From assembly GCF_004379255.2 (NCBI RefSeq), contig NC_056046.1, positions 4,650,001 through 4,714,000 on the forward strand: a DNA stretch of 64,000 nt, written 5' to 3'. Source of the stretch: Salvia splendens (lineage: Eukaryota > Streptophyta > Magnoliopsida > Lamiales > Lamiaceae). A model generated the notes under the pieces. That model saw nothing but the letters and a program-made list of their open reading frames with translations, made no database searches and was not told where the DNA came from. The translations under genes were made by a program, and so were the position numbers. Each line of letters opens with the position of its first letter. Position 1 is the first letter of the stretch. Shown piece by piece: positions 22,967 to 34,171 of this stretch.

Positions 22967-25900
22967 TGCTACCGAATTGGATTTTTGCTGTGGAGCAATG
23001 TGGAACAAAATCGAATCTTGGGAGTGGATTTTGAGCTACAAAGCGACTCAGTTAGAAAGAGAGATTGAGATGTAAAAATTAGTGTTAATCCATGGGGGAA
23101 TTTGAATGGAGGTTATAAGGAAACAGAAATGCTGCTGCTGAACATCAATAATTAATTATTTAAAAATTAAATTTTGAGATTGAAGAAGTAGGAGAAGGTT
23201 GTTGCAGTGAGGAACAGTACAAAATAAAAGGGGCTCTATATTCATTTACAGCTTGCAACACATATTCAAATTTAGAGAGAGAGAGAATGTGACAGTAAGG
23301 AAAAAGGTATGAAAAGAATGTGACGGTAAGGAAAAAAGGTATGAAAAGAATGTGACAGTAAGGAAAAAGGTATTAGCCGTTGCTACCAAATAAACTAATT
23401 GATGTTCCTGTCACATCATCCACAGTACATGCAGCAGCTACTGCAGTGGCGGCCATACAAAAGGGTGATTTTGCCCTTCCAAGCCCTGAGGGTGTTATGG
23501 TCCGAAAAAACACAATTTGTGATTGTATATTTTGTTAGATCCCTATGGTGAGATTTTTAAATATTAGGGGCCTCTGCTGTTACAGCGCGAAAAGTTACGG
23601 CACTCTAGATAAATTAAATTGGATCATGTGCCACCCATTGATTGGGCAAGTCATTGAGTGCTACAGAAAATAAGTCCATGTGGCAATGAATGATTGGTGG
23701 GGTCCATGCCACGCAAGAGATATTTCAGCAGGGGTGTTTCCGTAATTTACAAAGAAGGGCATCACCAAATTTACCATCTCAACTGGAAATACGTTTAGCG
23801 CGGGAAGACGTAATTTAAGCAGTGAAAGCTGCAAATTTCCACATGCATGCGACTCATCGAGACTCTTCTACTCGAATTCCTAAAATACCCCTCCATATCT
23901 AAATTTAGTTGTTCCCACAAATTTACATGTATTCCTTAATGCCTCTCGTTATTTGATTATGTTATTTTTAATCCATATCAACTCTCATTTATTTATTTAT
24001 TTATCCAGCTTGAACAATGTTTAACACCTGTTAAAAGTTTATAGTTCTAAAAGCATATTTTACCTTAAAGTAATTGTTAATCAACTGAGTTTGAATTATA
24101 ACATGTACTTTCTCCGTTCGTCATTATTTGTTACTTCCACTAGTTTTCTTTTTGTCCTTTCCGTAATACTTGTCACACTTACTTTTTTCTAATTTTGGTA
24201 ATAAACCACACATTTCACTAACGCATTCTCACTCACATTTTATTATAAAATTAATATGAAGTATATAAGTTGGACTCATATTCCACTAACTTTTTCAAAT
24301 CACTTTCCATTATATTTCTTAAAACCCGTGTCGAGTCAAAGTGTGAAGTTTAATTGTAGACGGAGGGAGTATGAAACTAATTAGTTCAATAGGTACCTTT
24401 TTGCAGTAATTATTGAATTAAATTTTGCATATTCGATTACTCCTATTATCTATTTTTCCACAATACACAAGACTATGTTACAACTCACCACACAATATTT
24501 CCCCCCAAATATGCCATTCTCCATTTCTAATTAATCCCAGTCAATATACACTGTTTGACAACATAACAAAACTCCAGCAGTTTTATTCAACACATGAGTT
24601 GAAATCCTGATGATTCAAAAAGGCAAAGGAGAGCCAAAAATGAAAAGAGAGAAAAAGCAAGCTCATGAGATTGTACATGGAATTAGTGAGACATCTTTAT
24701 GGGTGGTGACAAATGCCAACCAATTATATTTGGAGGAAACAAACCAAGGGCATTAGTGGCATTTCAGAGCCAAGAAAAGGGTCTTGTGCCTTGTAAACCA
24801 GTTGTTTTTTGGGGGGGTTGTGGTGGCCTCTCAAGGGCACATGGAATTGTGAGATGGTCCACCAAAGGTAGTAAAACCAGAGAGAGAAGGATGCACATGG
24901 AGAGCACATGCAGTAGGGAAAGAGGAGTGTAGCTTTGATGAGAGAGAGAGGGAGATTGCATGTGAGAGATTAAGAGACAGTGAAGCAGCATGAATTGTAT
25001 TCCATGTTCTACACATTCCCTGCATGCTACCACCTCTTTCCTTCATCTTTCCCTTTTAACACCATTTATTTTTATTTTTATTAATAATTATTTCACTTTC
25101 AAATATATATACATATATTCAGATTAATAACTTTAAGTCAAATTCAATTAGTTCATTGCCATGAATTAGTTTCATTTGGTCACATATTAATAAATTAAGG
25201 GCGGATTGTTATAAAAATCACGAAATTCGGTTAAATTCCGGTTAAGTCTCCAAATTTTAATACTATCATAACTTTTACATTTTTCTTAATTGTCGGATTG
25301 ATTTAGATTTGAAGAGAAATTATGTAATGATTTTAGAAACCAAAATACTTTAGCCTAATCTTATATTTTAAGATTTTCATACTAAAATCAACGACTTTTG
25401 TGAGTGATATACAAATTTACAAAAAATCATGGATTTCCGATACACAATTTCTTTTAAATACAAATAAATGTGTCATTTGAGAATAATGTCAAAATTATGA
25501 TATAATTGGCTATCTTCCAAAAATTGTGGGATCAACTATTATTTAACCAAATTTCGTAATTTTTCCATAAATTTGCACATTAATTAGTATTAAAATATTT
25601 GAAACTAGTAATAATTCCCTATTTTATCATTTTGTTGTATTTACGAGTAATCAATATCTCTACGAAAAGTAACTTTGGTAATGTACATAACGAATTTTAG
25701 TGCAAAATTAATATAGTAAGAGGATGAAAAAAAATGAAACCTTAGTCATTAATCATTATAGAAAAACTTACCACAAATAGATAAAGACTAATTTTGTTGG
25801 ACAAATCACAAGAAAAACAAAACTATTATTTATGGAAAATGGAGCAATTGAAGATGCCATTTCAATTTCATGATTTCATCTTAATTAAAGGGACTATAGA

Positions 25901-27140
25901 TGATGCACACGGTAGTAATAAAAAGGGATAATAGTTGTAAATTATAAACTATGATAGTTTTGCTGCCTGTGTTTTTACCACAAATTGATACTAGTATTAA
26001 CATCACTACTGCTTGAGAACCATTAATTTAAATAAATTGGAAAATTGTTAATAAAATATACTAGTAATTTACAAACAGAATATATACTATTAAATAAGTA
26101 TAATGTAAAAGCTATTATTCATAACTTTGCTTTTTGAAAAAATTTAAAATATAAAGTAAGAATAGAAGATATAAATACAATAGCAAACAATTGAAGCACC
26201 CTTTATTCAACTATGTAGGCAATAAATAAAGTAGAAAAAACTGGTGCATGAAAAATTGGAACTCTTTGCCCCTAATAAACCGTCATTAATTAGTGACCAC
26301 ATATTGTTTGGCTAATTAGGGTTGGAATTCAATTATGTCACATGTCTGCACGTGGTTATTTGGATTAAACAAAATATTCACGTGAGCAAGGGCGGCTGAT
26401 GATGTACGTGACAGCATTAATATTTATATAATTAAATAATTGTAACGTAATCTCCACTGTCTTGTCTCTCCTACCCCCATCCAAAAAATTGAGATTCACA
26501 ATTAATTGTTTATTAACTTATTTTTCTCATTGTACTTGAGGATATATATGCTTTTGGAATTCTGAAATTTCCATTTAAAATGTATGAGAAAATATTGATT
26601 TAAACTTAATGAATGAGTTTGTACGTATTTGTATGATTAATAAAATCTAAATCAATTTGAACTTGATAAATAAAAAAAGAATGACCCATCAATAATAAAA
26701 AAAAACGTCTAAATAGTGAAACGATTTCACTTTTCAAGATTTCAAAATCAACACTCAATAATCATTTATGAACACACTTTTTTTAACATAATAAAAATAA
26801 ATAAATAAATTTAACACACCAAAAATTCAAATGATTGATCCTAAGCATGAATCAATTAGTAGCTTCTCTTAAAAAATCATTTAACAATAAAATCATTAAT
26901 TATAGTATATAAAGATTATTCATGAGAAATAAAAAAATTTCAATTGCACTAACACGATAAGAATATTATTATTATTATCGGCTATGTGGCTTACAATTGA
27001 AATGAAATTTCTAATAAAATAGGAAAATGAGCTTTAATATAAGTACATATTAAAGAAAGTGTACCTACTGTTAATTTTTTAGTTTTGGTAGCTTTACATG
27101 AACTAAAGATCAATATTTTGTGACACATCTATCAAATAGT
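22967..27140. other. Gene-poor AT-rich interval
   Basis: Upstream of the small ORF there are three near-identical GTGACRGTAAGGAAAAAGGTAT repeats (about 23289-23372). A purine-rich, more GC-rich patch lies at 24600-25030 with no convincing ORF. Beyond 25,050 the DNA is AT-rich with no supported gene. No microRNA hairpin was recognised by eye. Confidence 0.45.
24107..24370. mobile_element. Degraded Stowaway-like element
   Basis: The left end TACTTTCTCCGTTCGTCA and right end GTAGACGGAGGGAGTA are imperfect inverted repeats with TA at both edges, separated by about 230 bp of AT-rich, non-coding DNA. Confidence 0.6.
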
Positions 27141-27145
27141 ATTAT

Positions 27146-28560
27146 TGATGTGTATTTTTCGAGCTTTTATATCAATGAACTAATAACACACAAGCTTAAT
27201 AAATTAGCTCTAAAATTACAACCTTTCTGCAAGAGTACAAATGTAGTTGTATTAAAAGAGTGTCGAACCACAAGGAGGCGTGTGATTATTTAACAAGGTT
27301 AGACAAGATTAATAAACTAAATTTAAAAACTAAAGTACGAAAATAGAGAAGCTCAAAAGATAAAGAACATTGCTCCTAACAACATTCGGATGAATCACTA
27401 TTGTATTGATTCTATATTCACATTCATAAGCTATTGAGAACGATGATCTATTTTACACTCTAAAAGTACTTAACACACTTAAAGAATTATAGTACTAATG
27501 CTAGTTAAACACATAGCCCAAAAGTACCTACTCAGTAGACTATTATTCCGGTGGAAGCGCGGGAAATACTAGACTAACTACTCAAAGCCAACAAAAATTA
27601 TGGTTAGTTGAACACTTAACACGTAAACATCTTCTCATCAAACTAAACTCCCACGGATGCGTAGTAAGTAATAATTCAACTCCAAAGACTATTTTACATC
27701 AATATTCACTTATGCATTTTTCTCTTAACAAGGTAAAATTCATAAGTTCTTCATCTATGTTATCATCCGATTTCCAAGTTGAAGAGACATTAGAAAGAGG
27801 CAAATAATATACTACATTAGATGCATCATAACATAGCATATATAAAATGCAAACCATAGACGAAAACCAAAGCAAATGATTAAATATAGAATCTCTACAA
27901 TCAATTCATCCTACTAGTGTTAGGAGCAATGAAGAAAAACTAGCCACACATGCTAAAGAAGAAAAACCGTAAGACTAATGGTGTTCTCCGATAGCCGGCG
28001 GTAGTCCGTCTCCGAGATGATGAAGATTGGATGTCGGATCCTCTTTACTCTCCCTTTTCTTCTTTTTTCTCCCTTTTCTCGCTGATGCCCTCTCTGTTCT
28101 CCCAAACGTCCTTTTCTTCTTTTTTCGAGCAAAACTGCCGAGAAACTGCCAATTTGCAGTTGGAAATTGATTCACCCGGCCGGGCGAAATTAAAAGGGAA
28201 AATCGCCCAACCGGGCGTTTTCGTCTGGACTTCGCATGCTTGTCGAATCTCACCCGACTGGGTGTATTTTTAAACCAACAAATCCACCCGGGCGGGTGAT
28301 ACTCTCTGGAGTCTCCACGCCTTACAAACCTCACCCGGGCGGGTGTTGGAATATCTACCCGGGCGGGTTAGTGGCTTTGCCGAGTGAAATTGCAGACGGT
28401 GGTTCTGTTCGGAGCATTGGGCGTCATTTCCGATGGATTTCCGATGAACTTCTAGCTTTTTACATCCTAAACAATGATGAAAACACGATATGATGAGTCG
28501 TAATTAACATAAAAATGTATAGTCTAAGGGGAAAAAATGTAGGAAATATACTTCGCATCA
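27146..28560 (+). mobile_element. Solo LTR, family member 1
   Basis: A 1,415-bp unit begins TGATGTGTATTTTTCGAGC and ends CTTCGCATCA, so it has TG...CA ends within a TGATG/CATCA inverted terminus. It is flanked by perfect 5-bp duplications ATTAT (27141-27145 and 28561-28565). No internal coding region or second LTR is adjacent, which fits a solo LTR left by LTR-LTR recombination. A related copy lies inverted at 34268-35517 and shares both ends and the block near GTGTCGAACCACA. The parent superfamily is unknown. The element contains six GC-rich palindromic motifs at 28173-28369. Confidence 0.85.
28173..28369. repeat. Array of GC-rich imperfect palindromes inside the solo LTR
   Basis: Six motifs of the CACCCGGGCGGGTG type: 28173-28186, 28205-28216, 28251-28264, 28285-28298, 28332-28345, 28356-28369. 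They stand out sharply in an AT-rich element. The spacers are unique. Confidence 0.8.
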
Positions 28561-28565
28561 ATTAT

Positions 28566-30182
28566 ACAGTACAATGCCGCCCAATTAATTTTCTTCCTTT
28601 AATTTGACTTATGCTTTATTCCTTTTGTTTTTTTGGGGGTTCACGATATTATATCACGAGCTAAGATCAGTTGTAGTAATTTCTTCGAACTTAAAACTCA
28701 ACTAATTAAGAAAAAGTACAATTTTATTTTCTCGATTCATTTATTCACAATTATTTATAGCTCTTATTTTCTTGCATAGTGCATACTATATATAAATAAA
28801 TTCCGTGCTGATCTCTAATGAAACCACAAATTAAACTTTAACTGCAATTTGATTTTTCTCAAAACTTTTTTTTATCATAACGTCAATAACATGAATTTTC
28901 AGTTTGTTGCTATTTTCTCAAAAAACACTATTTTGGAAACTTATTCTCTAATGCATGTCACCTGTCAACGAGCCACGTAGATATTTCCAACTGCCACATA
29001 GTATATTATTTTTTACTGGTAAATATTGTAACAAAATGAAAGTTATTTTTATTAGTGCTGCAACTTAAAGTTTATAGGAACAAAAAAAAATAAAACTATG
29101 ATAAAAATTTGTGGTTTAGGAGCAATTATATACTCGCCTTTTAAATTTGTGGTTTAAGGGCCTTATCCTATTTGCAGATGGTCATTTGGGCTCGAACTCT
29201 TTTCACAATTTCACTGGGCTCCTATACAACTTAGCCCACCCTAATTCTACATACTCATTTTTAATGTTTATATTTCAAGTTCCATTTTTCAATTTAATTT
29301 TTGTATGTTTCAATTGATTATGACTTACTACTAGTCTTATACAATATATTTTTAAAAAAATATTATTCCATGCGTCTCTTATAAATAAACCACATTTGTC
29401 ATTTTGAGGCGTCCCTTAAAAATAGACCAATTATATTTTGAATTTTTTTTATCTAATGAGGGATGTCTCATTTTCCACTGACAATGCTCCAATCACTTTT
29501 TCTTTCTATCTCTCTTATTTTACCAATTGTGCATTAAAATATGTGTTATTTCAAATGTTACCTATTTTTTAGGAACAGAAGAAGTAACTTTTAGTGATAT
29601 ACATACTTATTAGGGTTATCATATAATAATACCTTTTTTCTTTTATAATAATACCTTTTTTCTTTTAAATTTTTTTCCTGCTTATATATATGTTGGAGAA
29701 GATCATGGAAGATCACGGGATATGCTCCAAATCACAAGGAAGATACGTTAGCTTATATCATACCAAATTTAGGAGATATCAATCAATCAATGTAATTAGT
29801 GAATGTTTTGCTTGTATAGCTTTCTCTAGTCCTATATAATTATGCTCAATGTATGATAATCAAATCAGTGAATAAGAAAGAACCCTTCCTACCGATCAGA
29901 GCTAATATACATTTAATTTTCTATTCGAAAATTATATAATGAAATCATTGGGTTGTATATTCAAATATGGAGTATTAAAATTGTTGGATTTGACAATTGA
30001 CATCACTCCATACGTAGATACATGTCGTATCTAATAGGATAAATAATTTATAAATGATTTCATTTGTCTTCTATGATTACCTATGTTTATTTCTCGATAG
30101 TTTGGGGGATGGCGTTAAGTAAATGAAACAACAAAATATTTTAGATCAGCGTAAGGAGGAAACTAGAAACAAACCGTCAGTG
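28566..30182. other. Intergenic DNA with degraded transposon pieces
   Basis: No gene. About 29365-29588 resembles a decayed Stowaway-like element. About 29691-29905 (TGTTGGAGAAGATC start, internal TATATAATTAT, AATAAGA) resembles a short Copia-type LTR remnant without a clear target duplication. Both are tentative. Confidence 0.35.
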
Positions 30183-30548
30183 TCAATGACTCCATCCGCA
30201 ACGAGTTTTTCGGCGCTGGTGGTCAAGGCAAGCAGCGTCGGCTTGCGTAGCATTGATGGATCGGATGAGGGCCTCGAGCTCGCCCGGCAGCACCCGGCCG
30301 AGCGCCTCGACCGACTTGGCGAAGTCCATGCGGTCCTCCCAGCAGTCGAGGCCGTCCGAAACCGAAACCAAATGGAGCAGCGGCTGCGGCGGCAGCGCCT
30401 CCACCACTCGTTGGTGGTTGGATTCTGTGTTGGCGAACGTCACTCTCACGCCGTTCTTCGCTAGGCATTGGCTCAGCTCCATCATCGGAATCACGAGCCC
30501 TTGTGCTGGATATGGAATCGCCACTACATGCGCTCTTGATCTCCCCAT
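30183..30548 (-). pseudogene. Truncated UGT83-like glycosyltransferase copy
   Basis: The first about 108 codons are homologous to exon 1 of the intact neighbour at 31223-32761 (MGRSRAHVVAIPYPAQG, NGVRVTFANTESNH, DGLDCWEDRMDFAKS). Then the frame drifts into unrelated sequence and stops at residue 121. The rest of the N-terminal domain, the intron and the whole C-terminal donor-binding half are absent. The catalytic histidine position (PAQGHVIP in the neighbour) reads PAQGLVIP. A CTATAAATTATAAAG TATA-like element lies about 50 bp upstream (30587-30601), so the promoter may persist. It is best read as a decayed tandem duplicate. Confidence 0.85.
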
Positions 30549-31222
30549 TCTCTCTTTTTCTTTGTTTCTTTATTTTTCTTACACTGGCTTTATAATTTAT
30601 AGGTAGAAATTCGAAATGTTGTGGTTGTCTAGTGTGGTTAGTTGTTGTTGGAGGTGATGGGTTTGATATAGTTTTCATTGGTTGAAGAAGCCTTATAAGT
30701 TGAGTTGAGGCCGGCATGCAATGTGACAAATGTCAATATAAGTTGAGTTGAGGCCGGCATCCAAAATTTAAGATGATGTCTCTTTTCCGCCAAATGTGTG
30801 TTTGCATTATTTTTTCCATCAGACTCTTTCTTCTTGCTCTCTTGTCAATATATAGCAATGTTCTAGTGTTTGGATACCGCAACTCATTCAAATATATTCT
30901 TTAATATATTTAAGATAATATTACAATTAACTTGTTCACAATAACATTTCTGCCAGACATTGATGATTATAGAAATTAACTTGGAAGATGTGTAGCTTGG
31001 GGTTTGGTCGATTGTTTGACACGTTCTCTAGTATTCTTTTGTGGGCTTGATCAAGACCTCTTAGCGCTTAAGAGGAGTTTGTAGGGGTGCAAACCTTTTA
31101 GAGAGTAATAAAAAAATAAAATCATGAAGAATATTGCTGGCAACTTTTACTTATATAGTTTGCACCCCAACAACATTTGAAAATCTTACTAAGAAATTAA
31201 CTGATAATCACTCTAAACAACC

Positions 31223-32761
31223 TCAATCATCCTTTATCCATTCAACAAAACTAGTGAGATTCTTGCAAGACGACCCTCCTCCTCTCACACTCTCCACAGT
31301 CTTGGATCCAAGACTCCTCACTCTATCCTTGTACCCTCCATCACCAAGCAGAATCTCCATCTTCTCCACAACCTCTCCGGCCGCAACAACCCCGCTCTGG
31401 TCCTTTTCCAACCTCAGCCCCACCCTCCAAACGTCAACAATGTAGCTCTGGTTAAGGAATTGGTCTGCAAAATAAGGCCAGCACAAGAAAGGCACCCCAC
31501 TGCACACGCCCTCCATCGTCGAGTTCCATCCACAGTGACTAACAAAACAAGCCACAGAAGGGTGGGACAACATCCTCTGCTGAGGCGCCCATCCCACCAT
31601 CTTCCCGCGGCTCCCCACTCTCTCCTTGAACCCCTCCGGGTAGCATTTCTCCGCGTCTTGAGTCATGTCCGGCCTCACGACCCAAAGAAAAGGCCTCCCG
31701 GAGCGTTCTAGGCCGAGAGCCAGTTCACGGAACTGGCTCTCGTCAAAGAGAGTGAAGCTCCCGAACGCCACATATACTGTGGAGTTTGGGGGCTGCATGT
31801 CCAGCCAGGACAGGCAAGCTGAGTCCTCTGGCCAGAATAGGCCAGCGGACTGGCCTTGGCGCGTGCTTGGTAGGAGAGGGCCGACTGCGATGAGGTCGGG
31901 AAGGAGCTTTAGAGCTCCGGCCTCTAGCTCGTGGGACGAGTTGCAGATTATCGAGTCGGGGAGAGTCTCCGCCTTTATGTTTCTTGCCATGGATTGGAAC
32001 ATGCGTTGTTGTGATGAGAAGTTACCAATCTGCAGCCATACTGCTTCTTGAATCTTCATTGCAGGCATCTCTGGAGAGAGGTGAATCACGTGGTCCGCCT
32101 TCAAGGGTGTTCCTGTTGCATCGCACGAGAGTAAAACTAGTTCAAATGTAAACGTCGTTTAAGTTACTGAGAAATTTGAGAAACTTCGTGATTTAATACT
32201 GAGAAACTGAAACTTCATGATTTAATACCGACCAAATTTCGTGATTTAAATGACTATTATCTTTAAAGAAAACGAAGCAAGGCACTCACCATCGCCGTCA
32301 ACGATCCCTTCATCAAGGAGGCTCTTGGAATGCCTGGCAAGCGCGAGGAGGGCGACCGGGGCAGGCAAGAAAGCCGATTTCTTGATCCCCAGTTTGTCAG
32401 CCAAAGCCAGAGCCCATATTAGGCCATAATCAGTGATGAGACAAGTGACTCTATCACTCTCCGTTGTGTTTATCTTCTCGATGAGAGCCTCGAGTGCTCG
32501 AGGGACAGCCTCGGGCATCGATGCTTCTAGCTTTGCGAGGTCGTTTCTGTCCTCCCACGACTCAAGGCCGTCGGGGACAGAGGCCAGAGTGATGAGCTCG
32601 CTTATGCTTGACAGCGAGCTCATGACTCGGGCGTGGTTGAAGTCGGTGTTGACGAAGGTGACTCTGATGCCGTTGTGAGCCAGCCATTGTGCGAGCTCCA
32701 TCAATGGGATCACATGGCCTTGGGCTGGATATGGCATGGCTAACACATGTGGCTTTCCCAT
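31223..32761 (-). CDS. UDP-glycosyltransferase, UGT83A1-like
   Basis: Two exons (32290-32761 and 31223-32112) joined at a GT/AG intron encode 453 residues, close to the usual family length. The N-terminal acceptor domain has HVLAMPYPAQGHVIPLMELA, including the catalytic His of family-1 plant UGTs, and a conserved Asp (about residue 110-115) follows in the domain. The C-terminal PSPG donor box runs from GWAPQQRMLSHPSVACFVSH through CGWNSTMEGV to WPYFADQ; the end of the box is usually a Glu/Asp-Gln pair and is present. UGTs move sugar from UDP-sugars to small molecules (flavonoids, terpenoids, hormones) in the cytosol. The acceptor cannot be inferred. UGT83 assignment is from overall resemblance. 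Confidence 0.9.
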
Positions 32762-33865
32762 TTTTACAAATTATGTTTCTTCATGTTATTGGTTTATGTA
32801 GTGGAAGAGTGTGAGAGATCGACATCATTAATTTGTTTTTATGTTTGTGTTTCTTTGTTCATGACTGAGTTTTGCCGGTTTTCAACTGTAGAGGAATCTT
32901 GGATTCTTGTCACTCGGCCGGCTGAAAATCTATCTATTTTCGTAGAGCGCCAAATGGGCCGCCGCTGCTGGGCCGAAGACTGCTCTCCTCAGCCCAGATC
33001 AAGGGCCCAAGCCATGCTCCAATATTATGTATGCATTTGAGATATGTACTTGAGACAGAGGTAGTCTCATTAGATTTTTTTATAAATATAATTATAAGAA
33101 TTTTACAGTTATATCCTTTTCATTCTCCAAGAATATTAGAGATTGAATTAACCTCGGTTATTACTTTAAATTAATTTTTTCATAGGAAAAAGTTCAAAAC
33201 TTATACAAAGACTAATGTTATTTGACAGGGGAATTAGGTAATCCACCTAACAAAATTAATATTCTTAGAAGGCATTTGATAGCTATATTAGAGCAAATTA
33301 AAAGCTAATATATGGCTTCAACCTTGTGTTTGGATAAGAATGCTAATCTTAGTAAATAACTCATGTTTTTTTTATGGCCAGAGAAGCTCACCTTGTAGTC
33401 AATGTTTCATCCTAGAAAATTAATCCACCATTTTGATGGGTTACAATACACTAACAATTTTGAAAATTAGACTTGTATAATATGATAAAAATTACTAATC
33501 TGTCCTCTATATATCTTTCTCATTCTCAAATCTCAAACAAAAATTAAGGATATGTTGAATTTTTAACTAAAATTATTTAACATATTACTAGATTACATAA
33601 TTAGCGCAGAGTTATACCGAATGAAATGAGCCCTTAGTATAAGACATAATTTTACAAAAGGGAGAAATGTCAAGGTGAACTATGTATATTCAAACATAAA
33701 AACACTTGTGTCTTTTTCTTCTCTCACATGATTAAATCAGATGCTGGTACCTCGTCAGTTCAGTATGTTTCTGTTATTGGAGAATCGACAGTGCAGAACA
33801 ACGAAGTTAACTTTTTATTTTTACATTTTAATTCTCCATTCGCTCACGTGTCGTCCAAAACGATA
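32762..33865. other. UGT upstream region and spacer
   Basis: This is the promoter side of the minus-strand UGT gene, then AT-rich spacer up to the Harbinger-type element. No gene is supported. Confidence 0.5.
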
Positions 33866-34171
33866 TTAGAGCATAGCAATGGCGGACGTCCATGCGGAAT
33901 TCCCACCAGCGTGTGGGAATTTCGTGGCGGACGTCCGCCATTGCGCGTCCCAGGCACGGATACGAAATTCCGCGAAGGAATCCGCGGCGTTCCGCGGGGA
34001 ATTCTGTGCGGACGTCCGCCATTGCGTTGACGCCCGCGGGATTCCGCTTTTTTTCATTAAATATTTTTTTTCGGTTCCTATATATACATCCCATTGAACT
34101 TCATTTCATTTGCACCACTTGTATTAACAAGTTTCTCTCTCTCTCTAAAAATATCTTTCTTTCGAATCAAC

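Noticed and set aside
23289..23372. Three short direct repeats considered as a CRISPR-like array
   Set aside because: Spacers are absent or trivial and the genome is a plant; this is a simple tandem repeat.
24764..25033. Minus-strand frames of 61-89 codons in the purine-rich patch
   Set aside because: Low-complexity Leu/Ser/His-rich shadows of GA-rich DNA. I also looked for conserved microRNA sequences here (miR156, 164, 167) and found only partial resemblance without a convincing hairpin.
27975..28334. 119-codon minus-strand frame with Lys/Arg-rich stretches
   Set aside because: Lies inside the solo LTR and is built from its palindromes; the counterpart LTR does not preserve it.
30223..30729. 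168-codon minus-strand frame over the truncated UGT
   Set aside because: Alternative frame of the UGT fragment; homology to the neighbour is in the other frame.
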